Shown piece by piece: positions 1-7,316 of a DNA stretch of 16,344 bases (position 1 is the first letter of the stretch; each line of letters starts with the position of its first letter). The notes below the pieces were generated by a model. That model saw only the letters and a program-made list of their open reading frames with translations. It was not told the origin of the DNA and ran no database searches. Source of the DNA: Alphaproteobacteria bacterium. Its GTDB lineage: Bacteria > Pseudomonadota > Alphaproteobacteria > Sphingomonadales > Rhodothalassiaceae. The DNA is taken from assembly GCA_003695555.1 (NCBI GenBank), contig RFIU01000149.1:1-16344 (forward strand), read 5' to 3'. Both the position numbers and the translations under genes were made by a program.

Positions 1-547
1 CCGTCGGCGCGACCGTCGCGCCGGCTTCGCGGGCGGCGGCATAGCGTTCGACATCGGCGCGGGTGATGTGCCCGCGCGCGCCTGAAGGCGGTACCTCGGC
101 CAGGTCGATGCCGAGCTTCTTGGCCAGCCTCCGGGCGGTAGGCGCTGCCTTGATCGGTCCTTCAGGCCTTTTTGCTGTGGCCTGTGCAGGAACGGCGGGG
201 GCAGGGGCGGACGCCACTTCCTGCGCCGTGGTGGCCGGTGCCGTGCTTGCCGGTCCCGCCGAGGCGGCAGGGGCGGCCGGCGCGGCCGGCGCCGTTTCCG
301 CTTCTCCGCCTTCGGTCTCGACGACCATCAGCAGTTCGCCGACCCGTACCGTGTCGCCGACATGCACGGGGATTTCGACGACGCGGCCGTCATAGGGGGC
401 GGGCAGCTCGATCGCCGCCTTGTCGGATTCGACGACGAAGGCGGTCGCACCATCGTGGACCTCATCACCCGGATTGACGAGGATCTCGAGAACCTCGACC
501 TCGTGGATGCCTTCTCCGGGATCCTGGAGTCGGAATTCCTTGCGCAT
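1..547 (-). CDS. Dihydrolipoamide acyltransferase (E2) of a 2-oxo acid dehydrogenase complex, N-terminal part
   Basis: This is the E2 core subunit, which takes the acyl group from E1 on a lipoyl-lysine and passes it to CoA. About 182 residues are visible; the catalytic domain lies beyond the left edge. Residues 1-77 form a single lipoyl domain with the lipoylation site ESDKAAIE (Lys43). An Ala/Pro-rich flexible linker follows (about 80-130). Then comes a peripheral subunit-binding domain (about 134-171, from PTARRLAKKLGIDL to HITRADVERY), which docks E1 or E3. The start at 547 is preceded by AAGGAGA at good spacing. The gene lies 25 bases after the E1 beta stop, so it is the third gene of the operon. 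The visible part cannot decide between acetyl (pyruvate) and branched-chain acyl specificity. An E3 (lpd) gene may follow outside the window. Confidence 0.93.
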   Translation of the reverse strand, partial: MRKEFRLQDPGEGIHEVEVLEILVNPGDEVHDGATAFVVESDKAAIELPAPYDGRVVEIPVHVGDTVRVGELLMVVETEGGEAETAPAAPAAPAASAGPASTAPATTAQEVASAPAPAVPAQATAKRPEGPIKAAPTARRLAKKLGIDLAEVPPSGARGHITRADVERYAAAREAGATVAPT

Positions 548-572
548 CTGTTCGTTCTCCTTGCCCGGCAGG

Positions 573-1550
573 TCAGAGCTTCAGTGTTTCGCGCGCCTCG
601 TCGGCGATGCGCGTCGGCGAGGGCAGGAACCACTGCTCGCGCGCAAAGAAGGGCGGCGGCATGTCATAGCCGGTCACACGCGCCACCGGGGCTTCAAGCT
701 CGAAGAAGATCTTGTCGTTGAGCCGGGCGATGATTTCGGCCGCGGGGCCGAAGCTTCGCGGCGCCTCATGGACGACGAGCGCGCGCCCGGTCCGGCGGAC
801 CGATTCGATGATCGTCTCTTCGTCGAGAGGCGAAACCGTCATCAGGTCGATGACCTCGGCTTCGATTCCCTCGTCGGCCAGCATCCGGGCGGCTTCCAAG
901 GTCCGCGGCATCATCGCCCCATAGGCGATCATCGTGATGTGGCGGCCCTCGCGCACCACCTCCGCCTTGCCGATCTCCATCGTTTCCGGTTCATCGGAGA
1001 CGTTTTCACGGAAGGCCCGATAGATTGCCTTCGGCTCGTAGAAGACGACCGGGTCGGGATGCTCGATCGCGGCACGCAGCAGGGCGCGGGCCTTGCGTGG
1101 GGTGGAGGGGATCACGACCTTCAGCCCCGGCGTGTGGGCCCAATAGGCTTCGCGCGATTCGGAATGCAGTTCGAAGGCGCGCACGCCCGCACCATAGGGC
1201 ATGCGGATCACCATCGGCATCGGAATCTGGCCGCGCGTGCGCCAGTGATAGCGGGCGACATGGTTCTCGATCTGATGAAAAGCGGTGTAGGAAAAGCCCG
1301 AAAATTGCATTTCCGGGATCGGGATCAGGCCATTCATCGCCATTCCCACTGCCATGCCGATGATTCCGGCTTCGGCAAGAGGCGTGTCGATCACCCGGTC
1401 TGCACCGAATTCCTCGATCAGACCGATGGTGGCGCGAAAGATGCCGCCATCAAGGCCGACATCCTGACCGAGCACGACGACATTCTCGTTTTCGGCCATC
1501 TTTTCCTTCAGGGCGAGATTGACGCCCTCGATCAATGTGATTTCAGGCAT
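573..1550 (-). CDS. 2-oxo acid dehydrogenase E1 component, beta subunit
   Basis: The protein has 325 residues, normal for the family. The E1 beta subunit pairs with E1 alpha to decarboxylate a 2-oxo acid with thiamine diphosphate and to acylate the E2 lipoyl group. It carries the usual transketolase-like pyrimidine-binding domain (GQDVGLDGGIFRAT near residue 28, then DTPLAEAGIIG) and a C-terminal transketolase domain (ITMIAYGAMM, then EVIDLMTVSPLD). By eye it is closest to Bacillus-type PdhB, a family that also contains branched-chain enzymes. The open frame extends upstream to 1670, but the ATG at 1550 has GGAGGA before it and opens the conserved PEITLIEGVNLAL. Its ATG overlaps the E1 alpha stop as ATGCCTGA (8 bases), which suggests translational coupling. 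The substrate is not proven: pyruvate or branched-chain keto acids. Confidence 0.95.
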   Translation of the reverse strand: MPEITLIEGVNLALKEKMAENENVVVLGQDVGLDGGIFRATIGLIEEFGADRVIDTPLAEAGIIGMAVGMAMNGLIPIPEMQFSGFSYTAFHQIENHVARYHWRTRGQIPMPMVIRMPYGAGVRAFELHSESREAYWAHTPGLKVVIPSTPRKARALLRAAIEHPDPVVFYEPKAIYRAFRENVSDEPETMEIGKAEVVREGRHITMIAYGAMMPRTLEAARMLADEGIEAEVIDLMTVSPLDEETIIESVRRTGRALVVHEAPRSFGPAAEIIARLNDKIFFELEAPVARVTGYDMPPPFFAREQWFLPSPTRIADEARETLKL

Positions 1551-2643
1551 GGCGTCCTCCTTCCCGCTCCAGGCGCCTGAGGAAATAGGCGCGCTGTTCG
1601 GCAAGTTCGGGGGGCGTCTCGGCATGGATCGCGTCGAAGATGACGTCGGGGCGGGTCGCCTCCAGCTCACGGATCACCTGTTCGGTTTCCTTCCAGGCGG
1701 TCTTGAGCTCTTCCCGGATTTCCTCGCGCACCGCCGCGAAGTCCTTGTCGCTCATCACCCCCTTGGCTTTCAGATACTTCTCGAAACGCGGGATCGGATC
1801 CTTCTTCTCCCACTCTTTCACTTCCTCGTCCGAGCGATAGCGTTTCGGGTCGTCAGCGGTGGTGTGGACCGCCAGGCGATAGGTGACGCACTCGATCAGG
1901 GTAGGTTCGGATTCGCTGCGCGCGCGTTCGACCGCTTCACCGGCGGCGACCCAGACGGCGAGCGGATCATTGCCGTCCACCTGAATGCCCCCGAAGCCGT
2001 AGGCGATCGCCTTCTGGGCGATCGTCTTCGATGCCGTCTGCCGTTCGCGCGGCAGAGAGATCGCCCACTGATTGTTCTGGCAGACGAAGACGACCGGCAG
2101 ATGGAAGACGCCGGCGAAGTTCATCGCCTCGTGGAAGTCTCCTTCCGAGGTCGCACCGTCGCCATGGAAGACCATGGTGACCTCGTCGCGCTTCTTCAGC
2201 TTCGAGGCATAGGCGATGCCGACGGCATGCTGACACTGGCTGCCGACCGGTACGCACAGCGGCAGGTCGTGCTCGGGCACCCGCACGCCCTCGCGATAGC
2301 CGGCATAGAACAGCCAGACGTCCTGAGGGGTGAGCCCGCGATGGATCTGGGCCGCCGTCTCACGGAAGGATGGAACGAACCAGTCCTGTTCACGTAGCCG
2401 CAGCACCGAGGCGACCTGGGCGGCCTCCTGTCCCTTGATCGGCGCAAAGGTGCCGATCCGGCCCTGACGCTGAAGCTGCAATGTGCGTTCGTCGAAAAGC
2501 CGGGCGAAGACCATCAGCCGGTGAATGGCCTTCAGCGTCTCTTCTGGGATATCGGGTTCGAGCTTTTTGTCCACGCGCCCCTTTTCGTCGAGTATCGAAA
2601 GATACTCGATTCCCCGGGGTCGCTCGATGATGCGTCTCGGCAT
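1543..2643 (-). CDS. 2-oxo acid dehydrogenase E1 component, alpha subunit (PdhA-type)
   Basis: The protein has 366 residues. It contains the thiamine-diphosphate/Mg binding motif, with GDG at residues 161-163 and the closing NN at 190-191 (CQNNQWAIS). The later segment VHTTADDPKRYRS (259-271) corresponds to the active-site/phosphorylation loop of the E1 alpha family. The overall pattern, including GRIGTFAPIKGQEA near residue 61, resembles Bacillus PdhA, so automated naming would probably say pyruvate dehydrogenase. The nearby valine-catabolic genes make branched-chain keto acid dehydrogenase an equally good reading. The frame is open to 2919, but the ATG at 2643 has GGAGGA upstream and begins the family-like N-terminus; the extra 92 residues look non-coding. 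It is the first gene of a three-gene minus-strand operon. Confidence 0.95.
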   Translation of the reverse strand: MPRRIIERPRGIEYLSILDEKGRVDKKLEPDIPEETLKAIHRLMVFARLFDERTLQLQRQGRIGTFAPIKGQEAAQVASVLRLREQDWFVPSFRETAAQIHRGLTPQDVWLFYAGYREGVRVPEHDLPLCVPVGSQCQHAVGIAYASKLKKRDEVTMVFHGDGATSEGDFHEAMNFAGVFHLPVVFVCQNNQWAISLPRERQTASKTIAQKAIAYGFGGIQVDGNDPLAVWVAAGEAVERARSESEPTLIECVTYRLAVHTTADDPKRYRSDEEVKEWEKKDPIPRFEKYLKAKGVMSDKDFAAVREEIREELKTAWKETEQVIRELEATRPDVIFDAIHAETPPELAEQRAYFLRRLEREGGRHA

Positions 2644-3075
2644 CGGCGATCCTCCATGCGGTCCATCGGGTCCCAAGTCGCACCGGATCGACACCGGCCC
2701 GGATCTCGAAAGAGAATACCCGGGCTCAGCCGTTCGTCCGGTGTCATCTATTCCGGAAGAAGGGAGTCGCAAAGCATGCCGTGGCCGGATCGGGACGGGC
2801 AATCCGCCCACCGCTCTTACGGCGATGACAGGCGAACCACCCGGACACGGGCCGTGCGGATCGACACCCCGTCTTCCGTCTTCGTCGTTCGATCGATCCG
2901 GGCTGCATCTTGGCGACAAATGCCGGCCAACTCAAGCACCATCGAACGCAACCCGCACACATCTCCCCGCATTTTGCAGGAACGCGGGCGCGGGGAACAT
3001 TCGCCGCCCCCTCCATCGTTCATGCTCTCAGCGAATGACGGAGGAGATGCGGGGAAAAGCTCGGGAGCACTCGCG
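2644..3075. other. Divergent intergenic region between the E1 alpha operon and a small anti-sigma-like gene
   Basis: This 432-base stretch separates two diverging genes, so it must hold promoters for both the dehydrogenase operon (minus) and the small gene at 3076 (plus). I see no convincing -35/-10 pair, no clear operator palindrome and no credible small gene. Open frames crossing it are unconserved-looking extensions of the flanking genes. GGAAC (2994-2998) followed by CGTT (3017-3020) recalls the alphaproteobacterial general-stress promoter, but the spacer is 18 bases rather than the usual 16-17. Confidence 0.4.
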
Positions 3076-3327
3076 ATGGCAGAGGCTGACGAGATACCGG
3101 CCGAATTCCTCTGGGCGCTCGTTGAAGGGCGGCTGGACGGCAAAGCCGAGGGGGCGCTGGCCCGCTATCTGCGCGGCCGACCGTCGGCACGGCGGCATCT
3201 GTGCGTCATCGCGGCACATTATCGGATCCTCTCTCGTGCCGACGCCAGTGTGTTGAACGAACCGGTCCCGGCACGCCTTGTCCGTCTGATCGAAGCGGCG
3301 CGCCGTCGTCTGAGCGATTCGGCGTGA
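3076..3327 (+). CDS. Small anti-sigma-factor-like protein (hypothetical)
   Basis: This 83-residue soluble protein has no signal peptide and no membrane helix. Its layout matches the N-terminal domain of many proteobacterial anti-sigma factors: an acidic start, LVEGRLDGKAEGAL (residues 15-28), a YLRGRPSARRHL helix (31-42), and the typical ending NEPVPARLVRLIEAARR (61-77). The zinc motif HxxxCxxC is absent; only His41 and Cys43 are nearby. No sigma-factor gene adjoins it. The ATG at 3076 is preferred because CGGGAG lies 8 bases upstream; an in-frame ATG at 3022 lacks a ribosome site. The gene ends 9 bases before the convergent folK stop. The assignment rests on pattern only, and a role in sigma control is inference. 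Confidence 0.6.
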   Translation: MAEADEIPAEFLWALVEGRLDGKAEGALARYLRGRPSARRHLCVIAAHYRILSRADASVLNEPVPARLVRLIEAARRRLSDSA

Positions 3328-3336
3328 TGGGATCCT

Positions 3337-3936
3337 TCAGGCCTTTCCACTCGTCATGGGCCATGGGTGGATGGCGGCCCGGTCGGTCGGATCCAGCGCC
3401 TTCAACAGATCGCAAGCGCTGACGGCGAGCACCGGATGCAGCCAGTCGGCGCGGATTTCGGCCAGCGGAACGAGGACGAAGGCGCGCTGGTGCATCCGCG
3501 GATGCGGCAGGATGAGCGGGGCGTCCGGCATTTCGCCGTCCGCGGCCCGGTGCCAGGTCGCGGAATCCGGCAGAACCCTGCCGGCGAAATCGAGCAGATC
3601 AAGATCAAGAGTGCGCGGCGCATGACGCACCGCACCAGTGCGTTCGCGACCGAAACGCCGTTCGATTTCCATCAACAGGTCGAGTGCATCGGCCGGTGAA
3701 CCGGAAAAGCGGCCAGCAATGACCTGATTGGCATAGGGCGGCTGGCTTTCCGGTCCGCCGATGGGCGGGGTGCGGTAAATGGTGGAAGCCGCCTCGACGA
3801 CCAGACCGCCTGTCGCCAATTCCTGAAGGGCAATGCGCAGCGTCTCGGCCGGCGAGGTTCCGGTGCCATCCGCACACCTGCGCCTCAGATTGGCGCCGAG
3901 AGCGATCAGAAGCGGAAATGTCCGCTCGTCAGCCAT
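3337..3936 (-). CDS. folK: 2-amino-4-hydroxy-6-hydroxymethyldihydropteridine pyrophosphokinase (HPPK)
   Basis: HPPK transfers pyrophosphate from ATP to hydroxymethyl-dihydropterin, the step before dihydropteroate synthase in folate synthesis (cytoplasm). The 199 residues show the family signatures in order: the N-terminal LLIALGANL (9-17), the YRTPPIGGPESQPPYANQV substrate loop (54-72), RTLDLDLLDF (108-117) with Asp111 and Asp113 as the expected Mg ligands, and LPHPRMHQRAFVLVPL (143-158). The ATG at 3936 overlaps the stop of the upstream membrane-protein gene as ATGGCTGA (8 bases). There is no good ribosome site, so coupling to the upstream gene is likely. An in-frame ATG at 3969 is possible but poorer. 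No other folate gene is visible in the window. Confidence 0.95.
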   Translation of the reverse strand: MADERTFPLLIALGANLRRRCADGTGTSPAETLRIALQELATGGLVVEAASTIYRTPPIGGPESQPPYANQVIAGRFSGSPADALDLLMEIERRFGRERTGAVRHAPRTLDLDLLDFAGRVLPDSATWHRAADGEMPDAPLILPHPRMHQRAFVLVPLAEIRADWLHPVLAVSACDLLKALDPTDRAAIHPWPMTSGKA

Positions 3937-4339
3937 GGCCGGCGAGATAGCGGACGACGTCGATGGCATCGAAGACCAGGCTCACCCCCATGGTCACGAT
4001 CAGGACATTGAGCCAGATGGCGAAGGCCGAACGCTCTGCCTTGAGCGACGGCGTGCGCGGCGCGAGATAGAGGATCAGGGGAATCCACAGCACCAGATGG
4101 ACGACCCCCCACAGGCGCGAAAAACCAAAGAACCAGCCGACGAGATCGGCGCCGAGGGCGGTCAGGATGGAGACGGCAAGCACCACCCGCGCTTCACGAT
4201 GGGGAATGGCGAACCAGAGGCTGGAAACGAAGGTGAAGGTCATCCAGGCGATCCAGGCATGAACCCATTGCGGCAGACCGGCGAGATAGGCTTCACGCGC
4301 GGCGACCATCGCCGACCAGGAATCGAACTGCGCTGTCAT
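3929..4339 (-). CDS. Small four-helix integral membrane protein of unknown function
   Basis: The protein has 136 residues with four predicted membrane segments at about 27-45, 51-70, 76-93 and 105-126. They are separated by short charged loops (PHREAR, GFSRLWG, APRTPSLKAERS). I do not recognise the family. Charged residues are few inside the helices (Asp65, Asp124 and Asp127 near helix ends), and I see no transporter or enzyme signature. The ATG at 4339 is preceded by AGGGAGG at suitable spacing. The gene heads a two-gene unit with folK, sharing an 8-base overlap, so the two are probably co-expressed; this need not mean a folate role. It diverges from the 3-hydroxyisobutyryl-CoA hydrolase gene. 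Confidence 0.85.
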   Translation of the reverse strand: MTAQFDSWSAMVAAREAYLAGLPQWVHAWIAWMTFTFVSSLWFAIPHREARVVLAVSILTALGADLVGWFFGFSRLWGVVHLVLWIPLILYLAPRTPSLKAERSAFAIWLNVLIVTMGVSLVFDAIDVVRYLAGHG

Positions 4340-4505
4340 GATGCGGCCCTCCCTTGATCACCACCCATCGCCGCCGGCAGGTGGAAGAAGACGGCAAAGC
4401 GATCGGTCGCCGGCATCTTGGCAGCCGTGCGCCTGTGTGGCAAGGACAGCCCCAACAAGGTCACAAGACATCACTCGTCACGGGTGCGGATCAGGGAGGT
4501 CATTC
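4340..4505. promoter_or_regulatory. Divergent promoter region, membrane protein/folK versus valine-degradation genes
   Basis: This 166-base gap lies between two diverging genes and must contain the promoters for both directions by position. I could not identify a convincing -10/-35 pair or an operator palindrome. Ribosome sites at its ends are AGGGAGG (minus) and AGGGAGG before ATG 4506 (plus). Confidence 0.4.
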
Positions 4506-5603
4506 ATGACAAAAGACCGGAACGCCGCCGAACATGGCACGGGGCAGGGGGATGGCGATGTCCTGTTTTCCGTTGCGGGGCGGCTTGGCATCATTACGCT
4601 CAACCGCCCGAAAGCATTGAATGCGCTTACCCGCGAGATGTGCGTGGCGATCAAGCGCCAGCTTGATGCCTGGGCGGTGGACGAAGCTGTCGGTGCGGTG
4701 CTGATCGAGGGAACGGGTGAGCGCGCCTTCTGCGCCGGCGGCGATGTCGTGCGAGTCGCCCGCTCGGCACGCGAGGGCAGCGATGAATGGTTCTGGTTCT
4801 TCCATGACGAATACCGGATGAACAGCACCATCGGGCATTTCCCGAAGCCCTACATCGCGCTGCTCGATGGCATCACCATGGGGGGCGGCTTCGGCGTTTC
4901 GGTACATGGGCGCTTCCGGGTGGCGAGCGAACGGATTCTCTTCGCGATGCCCGAAACCGGCCTCGGGCTCATTCCCGATGTCGGTGGCGGTCATGTCCTA
5001 CCGCGTCTTCCCGGGCGCGTCGGCCATTATCTGGGCCTGACCGGCTATCGTGCGAAGGCGGCAGATACCCATTGGCTCGGCGTTGCGACACATGTGACGC
5101 CTGCTGCGCGCCTCGGAGAATTGAAGGCGGCGCTCGTCGCAATGTCCGATCTGGACGATCCCCAGGCGGTCGGTGCGCTGCTCGATTCCTTTCATGAAGA
5201 CCCGGGGCCGGCGCCGCTCGCAGGGCATCAGGAAGCCATCGACCGGCACTTCGCCCATGAGCGGGTCGAAGAAGTGCTGGAGTCGCTGGCATCCGATGAC
5301 GGGGAATGGGCGTACGCGACCCGGGGCGAGCTGCTTGCCAAATCTCCGACCTCGTTGAAGCTGACCGCCGAGCAGCTGCGACGCGGGGCACAGCTCGATC
5401 TTGACGAGGATCTGAGGATGGAATTCCGCATCGTCAATCGCATCATGACCCGCGGTCATGATTTCTTCGAAGGCGTTCGGGCAATCCTGATCGACAAGGA
5501 CCGCCAACCGAAATGGAACCCGGCGCGCCTTGAGGATGTTCATGATGACGAGATCGCGGCATATTTCGCCCCGCTGGGAGAGCGCGAGCTGAAACTCGAC
5601 TGA
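4506..5603 (+). CDS. 3-hydroxyisobutyryl-CoA hydrolase (enoyl-CoA hydratase/isomerase family)
   Basis: The enzyme hydrolyses 3-hydroxyisobutyryl-CoA to 3-hydroxyisobutyrate plus CoA in valine degradation. Its 365 residues match the hydrolase subgroup, which is longer than simple crotonases of about 260. The crotonase core has oxyanion-hole segments AFCAGGDV (74-81) and MGGGFG (125-130). The signature AMPETGLGLIPDVGGGHVLPR (about 147-167) includes Glu150 and Asp158, the acidic pair typical of this hydrolase. The C-terminal part holds the LRRGAQLDLDEDLRMEFRI segment and ends with a short tail (WNPARLEDV) common to the family. The ATG at 4506 is chosen for its GGGAGG site; the frame is open further upstream. 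The dehydrogenase for the product follows 71 bases downstream, probably in the same operon. Confidence 0.93.
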   Translation: MTKDRNAAEHGTGQGDGDVLFSVAGRLGIITLNRPKALNALTREMCVAIKRQLDAWAVDEAVGAVLIEGTGERAFCAGGDVVRVARSAREGSDEWFWFFHDEYRMNSTIGHFPKPYIALLDGITMGGGFGVSVHGRFRVASERILFAMPETGLGLIPDVGGGHVLPRLPGRVGHYLGLTGYRAKAADTHWLGVATHVTPAARLGELKAALVAMSDLDDPQAVGALLDSFHEDPGPAPLAGHQEAIDRHFAHERVEEVLESLASDDGEWAYATRGELLAKSPTSLKLTAEQLRRGAQLDLDEDLRMEFRIVNRIMTRGHDFFEGVRAILIDKDRQPKWNPARLEDVHDDEIAAYFAPLGERELKLD

Positions 5604-5674
5604 ACGAAGGAATGGCGACCGGCACGGCAGACGCACGGTACGACAAGAAGGATCCAGCAACGGGAGTGGGAAGG

Positions 5675-6565
5675 ATGACCAGAATCGCATTCATCGGCCT
5701 TGGCAACATGGGGCTGCCGATGGCGAAGAACCTTCTGAAGGCCGGCCATGACGTCGTCGGCTTCGATCTGTCGGACAAGCAGCGCGCCGCCTTCGAGGAG
5801 GCCGGCGGACGCACCGCCGGTTCCATCGCTGAAGCGGTGCGTGAGGCCGATGTCGTCATCACCATGCTGCCGGCGGGCGAACATGTGCGCACCGTCTATC
5901 TGGGAGAAGACGGCGTGCTGGCTCACGCCAAGGAAGGCGCGCTGCTGATCGATTCGTCCACCATTGATGTCGAAACCGCCCGCGAGGTGGCGCAGCAGGC
6001 GGCGGCGAAGGGACACCCGATGGTCGATGCCCCGGTTTCCGGTGGCGTGGCTGGTGCCGAGGCAGCGACGCTCACCTTCATGGTCGGCGGTCCGGATGAA
6101 GCCTTTGCGGCGGCGCGTCCGATCCTTGAGAAGATGGGGGGCAGGATCATCCACGCCGGCGGTCCGGGAACCGGGGAGGCGGCAAAGATCTGCAACAACA
6201 TGCTGCTGGCGATCTCGATGATCGGCACAGCGGAAGCCTTCGCGCTGGCGCGACGGCTGGGGCTTGCCGACGACAAGTTCTTCGAGATCGCCTCGCAGTC
6301 CTCCGGGCAGTGCTGGTCGCTGACTTCCTATTGTCCGGTACCCGGTCCGGTGCCGAATGCACCGTCGAATCGCGACTACCGGCCGGGTTTCGCGGCAGCG
6401 ATGATGCTCAAGGACCTGCGGCTGGCGAAGGAGACCGCCGAATCGGTCGGAGCGAACACGCCGCTCGGCCACCATGCCGAGGAACTCTATGCGGCGCTTG
6501 CCGATGCCGGCTACGGCAATCTCGACTTCTCGGCGATCTTCCGTCGCCTCAATGGCGAGATCTGA
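5675..6565 (+). CDS. mmsB: 3-hydroxyisobutyrate dehydrogenase
   Basis: The enzyme oxidises 3-hydroxyisobutyrate to methylmalonate semialdehyde with NAD+, the step after the hydrolase encoded just upstream. The 296 residues show the beta-hydroxyacid dehydrogenase plan. The N-terminal Rossmann motif is FIGLGNMGLPMAKNL (6-20). Asp31 after strand two (VVGFD) suggests NAD preference. The substrate motif is DAPVSGGVAGAE (118-129), and the catalytic lysine is Lys171 in GEAAKICNN. The C-terminal all-helical domain includes the stretch SLTSYCPVPGPVPNAPSNRDY, typical of the true 3-hydroxyisobutyrate dehydrogenases. The ATG at 5675 begins the Rossmann fold and follows GGGAG; the frame is open to 5612 without conserved sequence. 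Methylmalonate-semialdehyde dehydrogenase (mmsA) is not in the window. Confidence 0.95.
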   Translation: MTRIAFIGLGNMGLPMAKNLLKAGHDVVGFDLSDKQRAAFEEAGGRTAGSIAEAVREADVVITMLPAGEHVRTVYLGEDGVLAHAKEGALLIDSSTIDVETAREVAQQAAAKGHPMVDAPVSGGVAGAEAATLTFMVGGPDEAFAAARPILEKMGGRIIHAGGPGTGEAAKICNNMLLAISMIGTAEAFALARRLGLADDKFFEIASQSSGQCWSLTSYCPVPGPVPNAPSNRDYRPGFAAAMMLKDLRLAKETAESVGANTPLGHHAEELYAALADAGYGNLDFSAIFRRLNGEI

Positions 6566-6718
6566 CAGCGCGGTCTGCCATCCACGCGATCCGGCACGCC
6601 GCGCAATGCACGGCGATGATTCGAATTGAGCGCATCCTTTAAGGGCTTCTTAGTGGCTCGCCGCTAGGCTCGTGCTCGAATGGCAACAACCATCAGGCAC
6701 GAACCGGGAGAGCGAACC

Positions 6719-7231
6719 ATGGGTGTGGAGCCCGTTCGATCGATGCTGCTGGGTGATGAAAGCCCGCAATCGCGTACGAAGGCGCTGTTTCTCGACTGTC
6801 TTTCGCTGGTCGAGCGGCTGCATCGGCGGCTGCTCGATGTCATCAAGGATCGGCTGGAGGCGGAAGACCGTCACGAGCTCAATCCGGTGCAAGCGCTGCT
6901 GCTCTACAATATCGGCGATCACGAGATGACCGCAGGCGAGCTCAAGACGCGCGGCTACTATCAGGGTTCCAATGTTTCCTACAACCTCAAGAAGCTGGTC
7001 GAGCTTGGCTATATCAATCACGCGCGGGCCGATCATGACCGCCGTGCGGTGCGCATTTCGCTGACCGAACGCGGACAGGAAGTCCACAGGATGATCGATT
7101 CACTCTATGAAGAACAGCTCGCCGAACTGCTCGAGGACGGTCTCTGGAGTGTCGAGGATCTGACGATCCTTCGTCGCAATCTGCGCAATCTCGAACGCTT
7201 TTGGTCCGATCGGCTGCGCTTTTCCTTCTGA
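6719..7231 (+). CDS. ldtR: MarR-family transcriptional regulator, LdtR-like
   Basis: The protein is a 170-residue winged-helix DNA-binding regulator. Residues 55-70 (NPVQALLLYNIGDHEM) start the winged-helix domain. GYYQGSNVSYNLKKLVELGY (79-98) contains the recognition helix, and HARADHDRRAVRISLTERG (101-119) is the wing. Helices before and after (18-50 and 121-165) form the dimer interface. The GYY.GSNVSYNLKKLVELG pattern is that of LdtR, described in Liberibacter as an activator of an L,D-transpeptidase gene linked to osmotic tolerance. No transpeptidase lies in this window, so the target is elsewhere or different. The ATG at 6719 follows CGGGAGAG; the in-frame ATG at 6680 has no ribosome site. 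The gene follows mmsB by 153 bases, enough for its own promoter. Confidence 0.88.
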   Translation: MGVEPVRSMLLGDESPQSRTKALFLDCLSLVERLHRRLLDVIKDRLEAEDRHELNPVQALLLYNIGDHEMTAGELKTRGYYQGSNVSYNLKKLVELGYINHARADHDRRAVRISLTERGQEVHRMIDSLYEEQLAELLEDGLWSVEDLTILRRNLRNLERFWSDRLRFSF

Positions 7232-7272
7232 GATTGCTCCATCGGTGGTCTGCCGCTGGGGGAGACGAGGCG

Positions 7273-7307
7273 ATGCGGAGCGTCCATCTCGGGCGATCCG
7301 CATTTTT
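7273..7307 (+). terminator. Probable intrinsic terminator after the LdtR-like gene
   Basis: A 7-base perfect inverted repeat, ATGCGGA (7273-7279) and TCCGCAT (7297-7303), encloses a 17-base loop and is followed directly by a short T run to 7307. It sits 42 bases after the ldtR stop, in the 85-base gap before the convergent hydrolase. The loop is long and the T run short, so strength is uncertain. Confidence 0.55.
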
Positions 7308-7316
7308 ATGTGTCGC

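Noticed and set aside
420..1580. Long plus-strand open frame opposite E1 beta and E2
   Set aside because: It is antisense to two well-supported enzyme genes, has no recognisable domain and reflects codon bias of high-GC genes.
2994..3020. GGAAC ... CGTT, resembling an EcfG general-stress promoter upstream of the small anti-sigma-like gene
   Set aside because: The spacer is 18 bases, outside the usual 16-17, and such short boxes arise by chance in high-GC DNA; mentioned only as a possibility.
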